Shown here: positions 1 through 8,300 of the stretch, piece after piece
Position numbering within the stretch: position 1 is the stretch's first letter
Layout of the letters: every line of letters starts with the position of its first letter
Origin: SMBSF63 sp034003545
GTDB lineage: Bacteria; Chloroflexota; Anaerolineae; Anaerolineales; Anaerolineaceae
DNA length: 64,000 nucleotides
Direction of reading: 5' to 3'
NCBI GenBank assembly: GCA_964447155.1
Contig: CAYURM010000001.1
Location: 310,001 to 374,000, forward strand
Position numbers and translations under genes: made by a program
Notes under the pieces: generated by a model
Seen by the model: only the letters and a program-made list of their open reading frames with translations
What the model was told of the DNA's origin: nothing
Databases searched by the model: none

Positions 1-1
1 T

Positions 2-595
2 TCAGTGGACAACCAGATCATCCATCCGTCCAGATGTTATGGACTGTTTATAAAACATGGCGGCGAATGGGAAAAAGCAGAAAATATCCCCTATTTTTAC
101 CGGGACTTTGATCAATTTTCCGCGGACATTCTCAGACGATTGGATGCCGACTATTCAAAAATCCGCGAACGGATCAAGGAAATGTATCCCCATAAAAAAT
201 TCACCTATATGCTGGACTATCAAACCCTTGACCAAACCACCAATAAAACCGATGATTACAATATTGTTGAATCCTTTCGCCTGTCCAGGACATTGGGGGC
301 GATCAAACCACCAACGATAAAAACCAACCAGGGGACGTGGAAGATCAATATCAAACACCGCTTCTTCACCGATGATATCCATTACGGCTTGTGTATCGCC
401 AAATGGGCAGCCAATCGTTTGGCACTTGATGTTCCCACCATTGACGAGATCATCCAGTGGGCGCAGGAATTGCGCCAGGAAAATTTGATTGAGAATGGCA
501 AACTGCAACTGGATAGTGAAGACCTGAGCCAGAAGTATAAATCAGGTATCCCCCATTTTTATGGCTATCGAACCATTGATGACATTGTGGATTAG
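2..595 (+). CDS. Opine (octopine/nopaline) dehydrogenase-like protein, C-terminal fragment
   Basis: The reading frame is open through the left edge, so only the C-terminal ~197 residues are visible; the GTG at position 5 is not taken as the real start. The segment HRFFTDDIHYGLCIAKWAA followed by a P-T-I-D-E-I-I motif resembles the helical C-terminal domain of the NAD/NADP octopine/nopaline dehydrogenase family, where an E/D-D-x-x-Y-G-L motif is followed by a P-x-I-D segment. That family reductively couples amino acids to 2-oxoacids or reduces related substrates with NAD(P)H in the cytoplasm; the substrate cannot be told here. The N-terminal Rossmann domain lies outside the window. It ends with TAG at 593-595 and is followed by ~940 bases without a gene. 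The family call rests on motif memory only. Confidence 0.6.
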   Translation, partial: SVDNQIIHPSRCYGLFIKHGGEWEKAENIPYFYRDFDQFSADILRRLDADYSKIRERIKEMYPHKKFTYMLDYQTLDQTTNKTDDYNIVESFRLSRTLGAIKPPTIKTNQGTWKINIKHRFFTDDIHYGLCIAKWAANRLALDVPTIDEIIQWAQELRQENLIENGKLQLDSEDLSQKYKSGIPHFYGYRTIDDIVD

Positions 596-980
596 AAAGA
601 CCCGCTGACCCTCTTTCCAACAGCCCCCCATCTATCCCAACCCGACACCGCCCCCGTAGTGGCAAAGCATGCTTCGCCAGGCCCGTGCCGGATGTTTCGC
701 CCAAAAGAACGGGCTCAATCCATCCTTGCTGAGTAGTCAACCTGTCGGTTATCAAAATCCACAACAACGCCCTTTCCAATAGCCCATCGCCACAACCCAC
801 GCGATACGGACAGGTTTGTAAACCTGTCCCTGCCTTGCCCGGTTTCCATTTATCACGGTCTCGTCCATAGTGATTGTCCCCTTGTAGGGACAGGTCACCG
901 ACCTGTCCGCGCCCCATGGAAAGGACCAACACGATCTGTAATAATTTCCCCTATTTTCGCCAACAATTTTCGCCAACCCC
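596..980. other. Gene-free stretch with palindromic repeats
   Basis: No credible coding frame is visible. The stretch holds two imperfect palindromes built on a GGACAGGT...ACCTGTCC core (808-829 and 887-908), which recur near 37.8-38.0 kb, and a CTGAGTAGT motif near 730 that resembles the ends of the element at 11813-12039. Confidence 0.6.
808..908. repeat. Dispersed palindromic repeat, two units
   Basis: Two palindromes share the arms GGACAGGT/ACCTGTCC: 808-829 (with TTTGTAAA-type centre) and 887-908 (with CACCG centre). Between them is a TATCACGGTCTC segment whose complement resembles the ACCGTGAT part of the related repeat at 37797-37988. They form strong hairpins on either strand and look like a dispersed intergenic repeat family. 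No coding or regulatory role is shown. Confidence 0.6.
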
Positions 981-1008
981 TTGACAAATCTCCCATTCGC
1001 CTTATAAT
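981..1008 (+). promoter_or_regulatory. Promoter of the Trp T-box/trpS-trpB2 operon
   Basis: Consensus TTGACA at 981-986 and TATAAT at 1003-1008, separated by 16 bp. Transcription should start near 1015, just ahead of the T-box stem I. Confidence 0.85.
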
Positions 1009-1288
1009 CGGGTCAACAACTGAAAACAAAAGACTGTGAAGAGGACGAGTACACATCGACCGGACGGTACAGAGAGCAGGATAAGGTGAGAACCTGCCCG
1101 AATGACGATGTCGAATGGCCCTTGGAGTTGCAGGGAGAAAGCCGCAAGGCGAGTAGCCCGCGCCGGAATTGCCACCGTTATCAAGGTAAAGGATATAACT
1201 ACCCCAATCAGGGTTGACGTATTCGCAAGAGTGAAGCTGGCTTTTCCCCCCGTGTGCATCACCGGTGGGATTTTTTGTTAATCACAAG

Positions 1289-1313
1289 GTACACTTCGAC
1301 AAGCTCAGTGTAC
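1289..1313. repeat. REP-like hairpin inside the T-box leader
   Basis: A 7-bp perfect stem GTACACT (1289-1295) / AGTGTAC (1307-1313) encloses a core containing CTTCGACAAGCTCAG, identical to the core of the repeats at 18.4-18.7 kb. It lies between the upstream T-box stems and the antiterminator, where stem III would be expected. Confidence 0.75.
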
Positions 1314-1362
1314 GTTCCAGATAACAAGCAGCTTAACCAGAGTGGCACCACGGACTATTTTC

Positions 1363-1399
1363 AGCGTTCGTCTCTGATGAGACGAACGCTGTTTTGTTT
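1363..1399 (+). terminator. T-box regulated intrinsic terminator
   Basis: A perfect 12-bp stem (1363-1374 with 1379-1390) with TGAT loop is followed by GTTTTGTTT. It overlaps the position expected for the T-box expression-platform terminator. Confidence 0.92.
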
Positions 1400-1424
1400 A
1401 ACACAGTGAAATGCAAAAATTGTA

Positions 1425-1444
1425 GTAACGACTTCAGTCGTTAC
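1425..1444. repeat. Small palindrome GTAACGACT/AGTCGTTAC
   Basis: A 9-bp perfect inverted repeat with a 2-base centre. A related motif (TTTAGTCGTTAC) occurs near 63.57 kb and a similar hairpin at 49281-49308, so it is probably a dispersed intergenic palindrome. Confidence 0.5.
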
Positions 1445-1534
1445 GGACCGTGTAAATTCAAATCCTGATGGAAAACAACCATCACCATAATAAAAATTTT
1501 CTCAACATCTGGTGAGATCAGAAAGGAGTTCACC

Positions 1535-2578
1535 ATGACCAACTTAAAAAGGATCCTCACAGGACACAGACCCACCGGACCGCGCCACATCGGCCACCTG
1601 TACGGCACGCTGATCAATTGGAAGGCTCTGCAGGACAGCTATGACTGCTTTTTCCTGGTTGCTGACCTGCACGTGCTCACCACCGATTACAACCACCCGC
1701 AGCACATCGGCAAAAATACGCTGGAAATGGTCACCGACTGGCTGGCGGCAGGGATCGATCCGCAGCGCGCTTCCCTCATTTTGCAATCGGCCATCCCTGA
1801 ACATGTTCAGTTAAGCATGCTCTTTTCCATGCTGGTCACCGTGGCCCGCCTGGAACGGGTGCCGACCTACAAGGATCAGATCAACGAGCTGAATCTCAAT
1901 CCGTCTTTGGGGCTGCTCACCTATCCCGTTTTGCAGGCCGCTGACATCCTGCTCTACAAGGCCGAAACCGTTCCCGTGGGCGAAGACCAGCTCCCCCATC
2001 TGGAACTAACCCGCGAGATCGCCCGGCGCTTTAATCAGCTCTACGGCGAAACCTTCCCCGAACCGCAAGCCCTGCTCTCCGCGACCCCGCGCATCCCGGG
2101 CATCGACAACCGCACCATGCACGCCTCCCGCGGCAACGCCATCTTCCTCAAAGATACACCCGAAGAGACCACCCGCAAGGTAATGCAGATGTACACCGAT
2201 CCCACCCGTCTGCGCGCCACCGACCCCGGCCATGTGGAAGGCAACCCGGTCTTCGACCAGCTCGACATCTTTGAACCGGATGCCGTTGCGCTCAACGAGA
2301 TGAAGAGCCTCTACCGGGCAGGCAAGATCGGTGATGTAGCCGTAAAGGAACATCTGGCACAGGTGATGAACGAAGCGCTCGCCCCCCTGCGCGAGCGCCG
2401 TCAGAAATATGCCGCACATCCCGCGCAGATTATCGACATCCTCACCGCAGGCACCGAGCGCGCTCGCCCCGTGGCCCAGGAAACCCTGCAAGAGGTGATG
2501 AACAAAATGGGACTGAGCACCCATACCGCATTAAAAGCGCTGGAAGACACGCCTGCCCCCAAAGGAGTATTTTGTTAG
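1535..2578 (+). CDS. trpS: Tryptophan--tRNA ligase
   Basis: Class I aminoacyl-tRNA synthetase that charges tRNA-Trp with tryptophan in the cytoplasm. The 347-aa length is normal for bacterial TrpRS. The HIGH signature is HIGH itself at residues 18-21 in the context PTGPRHIGHLYG, and LLTYPVLQAADILLY and PVGEDQLPHLELTREIARR are typical TrpRS segments. The KMSKS loop is clearly degenerate: residues 194-198 read TMHAS followed by RGNAI, so both lysines of the motif are missing. The start is the ATG at 1535, with AAGGAG six to seven bases upstream. It lies behind the Trp T-box and is followed after 84 bp by trpB2, so the two are likely cotranscribed and induced by uncharged tRNA-Trp. The identification is firm; whether the altered loop changes kinetics is unknown. 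Confidence 0.95.
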   Translation: MTNLKRILTGHRPTGPRHIGHLYGTLINWKALQDSYDCFFLVADLHVLTTDYNHPQHIGKNTLEMVTDWLAAGIDPQRASLILQSAIPEHVQLSMLFSMLVTVARLERVPTYKDQINELNLNPSLGLLTYPVLQAADILLYKAETVPVGEDQLPHLELTREIARRFNQLYGETFPEPQALLSATPRIPGIDNRTMHASRGNAIFLKDTPEETTRKVMQMYTDPTRLRATDPGHVEGNPVFDQLDIFEPDAVALNEMKSLYRAGKIGDVAVKEHLAQVMNEALAPLRERRQKYAAHPAQIIDILTAGTERARPVAQETLQEVMNKMGLSTHTALKALEDTPAPKGVFC

Positions 2579-2662
2579 AGAAATAATTAAGAACACGAAG
2601 CAAAGTAGACCTGTCGAAAACATATTGCCATAACCAATCATTAGAATGAAAAGGAGAAAAAA

Positions 2663-4042
2663 ATGTCCACCAACCCTAACCAGACCCGCTTCCTCTTATC
2701 CGAAAACGATATTCCGACCCGGTATTACAACATCAACGCTGACAGCAAGGTTGCCCCGGCGCCTGTCATTTCACCGGCAACCGGCCAGCCGATCACCCCG
2801 CAGGAACTGAACGTCCTCTTCCCGATGGAATTGATCATGCAGGAAGTCAGCACCGAACGTTACATCGATATTCCCGAAGAAGTGCGTGAGATGTATAAGC
2901 TCTATCGCCCCACCCCGCTGATCCGCGCCCGCCGCTTTGAAAAAGCACTCGGTACCCCGGCGCATATCTATTTCAAATACGAAGGCGCCTCCCCCTCCGG
3001 CAGCCACAAGCTGAACACTGCCATTCCGCAGGCGTTTTACAACAAGCAGGCAGGCACCGTCGCCATGACCACCGAAACCGGCGCCGGCCAGTGGGGCTCC
3101 GCCCTCTCGATAGCCTGCCAGTTCTTCGACCTGGGGCTGGAAGTCTACATGGTCAGTGCATCCTACTACCAGAAGCCCTACCGCCGCATCCTGATGGAAA
3201 CCTACGGCGCGCAGTGCTTCCCCAGTCCCTCAGACCGCACGGATTCCGGCCGCGCCATCCTCGCAGAGCACCCCAACAGCCCCGGCTCACTCGGTATCGC
3301 CATCTCGGAAGCTGTCGAAGTGGCAGCCAAGTCCAACGGCGCCAAAAAATACGGCCTCGGCTCGGTACTGCACCACGTCCTCATCCACCAGAGCGTGATC
3401 GGTGAAGAAGCCATCAAACAGATGGACATGGCTGGCGAGTACCCGGATGTGGTCATCGGCTGTGTGGGCGGCGGTTCCAACTTCGCCGGGATCGCTTTCC
3501 CCTTCCTGCGTGAAAACCTGGTCAATGGCCGTAACACGCGCTTCGTGGCCGTAGAGCCTACCGCGACGCCCTCGATCACCCGCGGTTTGTACGACTTTGA
3601 TTATGGCGACAGCGTCGGAATGACCCCCATCGTCAAGATGCACACCCTCGGTCATGATTTTATCCCCGCCCCGATCCACGCTGGCGGCCTGCGCTACCAC
3701 GGGATGGCCCCCACCCTCTCTGCCCTCTACAAAGCCGGCCTGGTCGAAGCCATCGCCATCCCGCAATTGGAGGTATTTGAAGCCGGCGTCCTCTTCGCCC
3801 GCACCGAAGGCATCCTCCCCGCTCCCGAATCTAACCACGCCATCCGCGGCGCAATGATCGAAGCCCTGGATGCCAAAGAGAAGGGAGAAGAGCGCGTGAT
3901 CGTCTTCAACCTTTCCGGCCACGGACATTTCGACCTGACTGCCTACGAAGCCTACTTCGCCAACAATCTCGAAGACTACGCCTACCCGGAAGAGAATATT
4001 GCCACCATCAAAGCTGGCCTGCCGGTAGTGGCAGGTTTCTAA
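2663..4042 (+). CDS. trpB: Tryptophan synthase beta chain, TrpB2 type
   Basis: Pyridoxal-phosphate enzyme that condenses indole (or another indole donor product) with serine to give tryptophan. At 459 aa it is longer than classical TrpB (~400) and fits the TrpB2 (COG1350) subgroup, as do the N-terminal extension and the segment EPTATPSITRGLY. The PLP-binding lysine is K116 in GSHKLNTA, the phosphate-binding glycine loop is GCVGGGSNF at residues 267-274, and the C-terminal motifs ESNHAI (389-394) and SGHG (418-421) are present. The start is ATG 2663 behind AAAAGGAG. No trpA accompanies it. TrpB2 proteins are often encoded away from trpA and may salvage free indole; here the pairing with trpS under a Trp T-box says its job is tryptophan supply. 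Confidence 0.93.
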   Translation: MSTNPNQTRFLLSENDIPTRYYNINADSKVAPAPVISPATGQPITPQELNVLFPMELIMQEVSTERYIDIPEEVREMYKLYRPTPLIRARRFEKALGTPAHIYFKYEGASPSGSHKLNTAIPQAFYNKQAGTVAMTTETGAGQWGSALSIACQFFDLGLEVYMVSASYYQKPYRRILMETYGAQCFPSPSDRTDSGRAILAEHPNSPGSLGIAISEAVEVAAKSNGAKKYGLGSVLHHVLIHQSVIGEEAIKQMDMAGEYPDVVIGCVGGGSNFAGIAFPFLRENLVNGRNTRFVAVEPTATPSITRGLYDFDYGDSVGMTPIVKMHTLGHDFIPAPIHAGGLRYHGMAPTLSALYKAGLVEAIAIPQLEVFEAGVLFARTEGILPAPESNHAIRGAMIEALDAKEKGEERVIVFNLSGHGHFDLTAYEAYFANNLEDYAYPEENIATIKAGLPVVAGF

Positions 4043-4069
4043 AGAACAGTTCTCCCCCACGAAAGCAAA

Positions 4070-4096
4070 CCTCCCGCACGGAAATCGTGCGGGAGG
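4070..4096. terminator. Shared terminator between trpB2 and the FIST gene
   Basis: A 10-bp perfect stem (4070-4079 with 4087-4096) lies between the convergent genes. On the minus strand it is followed by a T-rich tract (TTTGCTTTC), so it mainly terminates the FIST/kinase operon. Confidence 0.75.
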
Positions 4097-4144
4097 TAAA
4101 ATGCCAGTTTCTTTGCGGCCTGGCGTCTTTGCGTGAGATTTGTT

Positions 4145-5314
4145 TTATACCTCAGCCTCGCCCAGCAGAATCACCTCGATATGCTGATTTTGCAAGACAG
4201 GCTTGACATCCATCTTCTGGCTCGCTGCCTGACCCAGCGTATACGCCCCCACCAGCGGGATGCCGCCCAGCTCATCCAGCACCGCCTCCACAAACTCCAC
4301 AGAACGGCTCTCGAACAAATACTGCCAGGCAATATCTACCAGCAGGACAGCCATCAAGGGCCTGGCCCCGTGCATGCCTTCCAGCGCGGTTTGAGCCGCC
4401 TGACGTGCCGCACCAACACAGCTATCCATATTGCCGACCATAAGCTGCACCTCCACATCCTCCGGCACAGGCGCATTCATGCGGAAACTGCCGTCCACCT
4501 CAACATGCACAGCCGAGCGCAGCAGCATTTCTTTCCCTTCCTGCTCGATGCCCAGCGCATACAGGCGGGCGAGTTGCTTCAACGGTGGTGAGGACCACTC
4601 CCGCACGGGATGATTAAATGCCCGGGCGTACGCTTCGGCAGCCGAGGCACCATTTAACTGCTGAATACCCAGGTCGCCTTTGCGGGCAGCAGCCAGAAAG
4701 GATAAGCCCACAGGCTGCCAGCCATGTGCCACACCAACCCCCAGGCGAAAACGCCCGCCCAGGATCACCGCCGCGGCAGACCCTTCGCCGCACTCCTCCC
4801 CGCAAAATTGGACCGTCTTGCCATTGCGAAAATCACCCGACCCCAGTCCCGCCGCAATCGGTGCAGGAAAATCGCGCAAACCTTCCAGGGCAGCAGCGCC
4901 GTTCAGTCCGAGGCCATCCAGGGCCAGCAAGAGGCCATTCGCCTTGAAATTGCTCCGGGCAAAATCCTTGAACTGGCGGGTGACCTTCTGCTCCTGTTCC
5001 AAATCACTGACCGGCCACCATTCCAGGCTGGCTTCCAGCTTTGCGCCGGATACCACGCCCACCACCACTGACCGGCCTTCTTCGCCATTTGAGGAAAGCA
5101 CGCCCATCGCACTCATTCCCCACAGCGGCACATTCGGCAGCACATCCGAAATCCCGCTGGCGGCCTCTTCTGCATCCAGGCCGATCGAACAAAACGCCAC
5201 GATCAACGCGGGACGGGCCGTGGTGCCCATCTGGCGCAATGCCTGCTGCACGGCGTCTCTGGCAGCCTCGCGGCTGTTTAGTGATGTACCAACTCCCCAG
5301 GCAGACTGTGTCAT
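4145..5314 (-). CDS. FIST-domain sensory protein
   Basis: The 389-aa protein fits the FIST_N plus FIST_C architecture, a small-ligand sensory module often genetically linked to signal-transduction proteins. The N-terminal half has the alternating hydrophobic strands and G-M-S-A-x-G segment (SAMGVLSSNGEEGRSVVVGV) seen in FIST_N; the C-terminal part ends with VGAYTLGQAA, resembling the FIST_C end. It has no signal peptide or membrane span, so it should be cytoplasmic. Start ATG 5314 is preceded by GAGGC. It lies 27 bp downstream of the giant histidine kinase on the same strand, so the two are almost certainly cotranscribed and probably work together as a ligand sensor and a kinase. The ligand is unknown; small amino-acid-like molecules have been proposed for the family. 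Confidence 0.8.
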   Translation of the reverse strand: MTQSAWGVGTSLNSREAARDAVQQALRQMGTTARPALIVAFCSIGLDAEEAASGISDVLPNVPLWGMSAMGVLSSNGEEGRSVVVGVVSGAKLEASLEWWPVSDLEQEQKVTRQFKDFARSNFKANGLLLALDGLGLNGAAALEGLRDFPAPIAAGLGSGDFRNGKTVQFCGEECGEGSAAAVILGGRFRLGVGVAHGWQPVGLSFLAAARKGDLGIQQLNGASAAEAYARAFNHPVREWSSPPLKQLARLYALGIEQEGKEMLLRSAVHVEVDGSFRMNAPVPEDVEVQLMVGNMDSCVGAARQAAQTALEGMHGARPLMAVLLVDIAWQYLFESRSVEFVEAVLDELGGIPLVGAYTLGQAASQKMDVKPVLQNQHIEVILLGEAEV

Positions 5315-5341
5315 GCTTGCCTCTTTCTTTGCTGCATCAGA

Positions 5342-8300
5342 CTACTCCGCCACCGGAATGGTGAAATGGAAGGTCGTCCCTTCGCGGAATTTACTTTCAA
5401 ACCAGATCTTCCCGCCCTGGGCTTCGATCAAACTGCGGGTAATGTTCAGCCCCAGACCGGTGCCGGGCGCCTCGCGGGTCTTGGGATCTTCAGAGCGGAA
5501 GAATTTCTGGAAGATGCTCTTCTGGTCTTCGTCGCTGATCCCGATCCCGTTGTCCTTGACCCACACATGCACCACTTTTGGCGCACCGGCGGGATCCCAC
5601 TGATTATCCGTGGCTTCCGCCGAGAGGATGATGTGCCCTTCCTCTTGTGTATACTTGCAGGAATTGCTGACCAGGTTGGTGAGCACCTGCACGATGCGTG
5701 TGCGGTCGCCCCACAGGTCTGGCAGGTCTTCGGGCAGAATCAATTCCAGGTTCTGGTTCTTGCTTTCCACCAGACGCCGCAGCGAGCGTGCCACTTCCTC
5801 GCTCATCTCATTCAGGTTGAGCGCCAGGAAGTCCAGCCGCAGGCGGCCGGCCTCAATCCGCGAGACATCCGCCAGGTCAGATACCAGGGTGCGCATCCGC
5901 TCCACGTTGTTGTGGATCGTTTGCAGGAAGTTTGACTGGGCTTCATTGATTGGCCCGACTGCTCCGGCGGCCAGCAATTCGGAATAGCCTTTGATCGACG
6001 TCATCGGGTTTTTCAACTCGTGGGAAACAAAGGACACAAATTCGCTCTTGGCGAGATTGGCCTGCTGTACTTCGGCATACAGGCTGGCGTTGGAAATGGC
6101 GATCGCCGCATGATCAATCAGACGGGAGAGGAAATCCATCAATTCAGCTTCATACGCCTGTCTTGCGGCACTCTCCAGCATCAACACCCCCATTGTGCTG
6201 TCTTCCCGCCGGATCGGGATAATCACCTGCGTTTTGCCGCCATTCAGCAGCCCCATCTCATCGTCACTGACGAAAAACTGTTTTGGGTCGCTAGAATCGA
6301 TCGCGTAATCCAGATGGTATTTTTCCAGCGGGATCAATTTTTCAGCATAGTCCGCCATTTCACCGTCATAGCCCGTATGGCTGACCACCTCAACGCCGCT
6401 GTCCTCGCGTACCATCCCGATCAGCCCCGCGTTTGCGCCAGAACGGCGCATCGCCCATTCAAGGGTAATGCGCATCGCGCGGCTGGTATCCAGACTGGTG
6501 TTGAGTTCACGGTCAATGCGCTGCATGACGGACAGTTCTTCCACACGCTCGGCCAGCGCCTGATCCGTCATGGTATACAGCCGCGCATTTTCAAGAGCGA
6601 CTGCAGCCTGAGAAGCAAAGGCCTGGAGCAGTTCCTGCTCATCCGAACGGAAGGGGGAACCATCCTTCTTGTTGATCACCTCAACCACCCCCAGCACGGT
6701 CTCCTTCAACAGCAAAGGCACCACCAGCAGGGCGCGGGTGATGAAGCCCGTCTCTTTATCCGTCTTGGCAAACCATTCGGCGGACTGCTGCACATCGTTG
6801 ACAATCACCGGCGATTTGCTTTCCACCGCTTTGCCTACCAGACCGCTGGTGGAAGGCATGCGCACATTCACCAGATTGGTCGCTACCGGACCAACCGTCA
6901 CCCGAAAGACCAGCTCGTCCGTGGTTTCATCCAGCAGCAGCAAACTGCCCGCCTCGCAATTGAGAATATCCACCGCACTCTGCAAAATATTCTGCAGCAG
7001 CGGCTCAATTTCCAGCGTTGAGGTCAACTGCCGCGACATTTCATTTAACGTGGCAAGCTGGCGCGCACGCCGGTTACTTTCTTCCAGCAGGCGGGCTTTC
7101 ACAATGGCACCGGCGGCCTGGTCGGCGATGGCCTGCAGCAGGTTCAACTGCTCACTGGTGTAGGATACGGCAGGCGTGCGCATCCCCAGACTAAGCGCAC
7201 CAATCGTCTCGGCGCCGGCATTCAGCGGCACGCCCATCCAGGCATACACACCGTCTTTCGCTGCCGGCACATTCTGCCGCCGGCACTCCTGGGTATAATC
7301 ATCCGTCAGAATAGACCGCTGACGGGAAATGATTTCCTGATCCAGTGTCTCCCCGCCCATCAAAACCTGATTTTCCCGTTCATTCAGACGGTCATTGGCT
7401 TCCACATAGAAGATGGGCGCCATCAAGCCGGAACTCACACTGCCATCCAGCAGGGTGACCACCTGGAAATCGTCCGCCGGGATCACTTGCGTCGTCTGGG
7501 CGTAGATCAGTTCCAGAATATCATCCAGCGACAGGGTGATGTTGATCCCCTGGGCGACGCGCGCCAGCACGTTCATCTCGCGCACGCGGGATTCCATATT
7601 CGTCACCACCTGCGCCCGCTCGATGGCCAGTGCAGCCTGGTTGCTGATCGATTCGAGGAATTTGAAATCACGCAAGGCGTACTGTTCCCCCGAGGCACGT
7701 TCCCCCAATGCCAGCCAGCCCGCCAACCTTTGATTACCCATCATCGGCACAAATACAGACGCGCCCAGCAAACACAGCCGGGCGTCATCCCCTTTCAGGT
7801 CATCCGGGAACGGCTGTCCCTGATCCAGATAAACACAGGATTTTTTATTTTCCAATGACAGCACCAAAGCGCTTTGTTCAGGAAAGCGCAGGTCACTGGT
7901 CATCACATGCTGGGCATCCGGGGTAGCAACATACTGCTCCACCAGTGGATCATAAACAAAAATATGGAAAGTTTCAGGCAGCAAGGAACGCTGCACATAC
8001 TGGCGCAGCAATTTGATGATTCCGTCAATTTCGGCCACGCCGGTCAATTCACCGCTGAAAGTCTGTACGCGTTCCTGATAGGCTTTTTCGCCGCGGAAGA
8101 AAACCGCGTCCATCAGGTTTTCCATCTTCTGGCGAAAAGGATTGATCGCAATCGCCGCCAGGAAGAACAACAACCCTACCAGGATGGGAGACTGCTGGGG
8201 CAGCATGCCGGTCATCGCCACGCCCAGGCCGGTTAACAAAAGGGCATACCCTAACGATACCAGCACCCCCATCAGCCCATACAGGAAAATACGGCTGAGG

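Larger units (their letters stand above)
1031..1400 (+). promoter_or_regulatory. T-box riboswitch, tryptophan specific
   Basis: T-boxes sense uncharged tRNA and prevent premature termination upstream of aminoacyl-tRNA synthetase and amino-acid genes. Visible here: the AGTA side of a specifier loop (1049-1052), a stem ACATCG (1053-1058) pairing with CGATGT (1106-1111), then GAA followed by TGG at 1116-1118 as the specifier codon (Trp). Downstream, the T-box sequence AGAGTGGCACCACGG (1339-1353) carries the bulge TGGC (1343-1346), complementary to the GCCA 3' end expected for a tRNA-Trp with discriminator G. A strong terminator follows at 1363-1399. Both downstream genes, trpS and trpB2, concern tryptophan, which agrees with the specifier. 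A REP-like hairpin sits inside the leader (1289-1313). Confidence 0.9.

Noticed and set aside
596..1262. Minus-strand open frames over the T-box leader and repeats
   Set aside because: They run across a clear promoter and structured RNA and show no protein-like composition.
1247..1276. A first terminator inside the T-box leader (CCCCCG/CGGTGGG then six T)
   Set aside because: The stem is weak and bulged and lies before the antiterminator; the perfect 12-bp terminator at 1363-1399 is the credible one.
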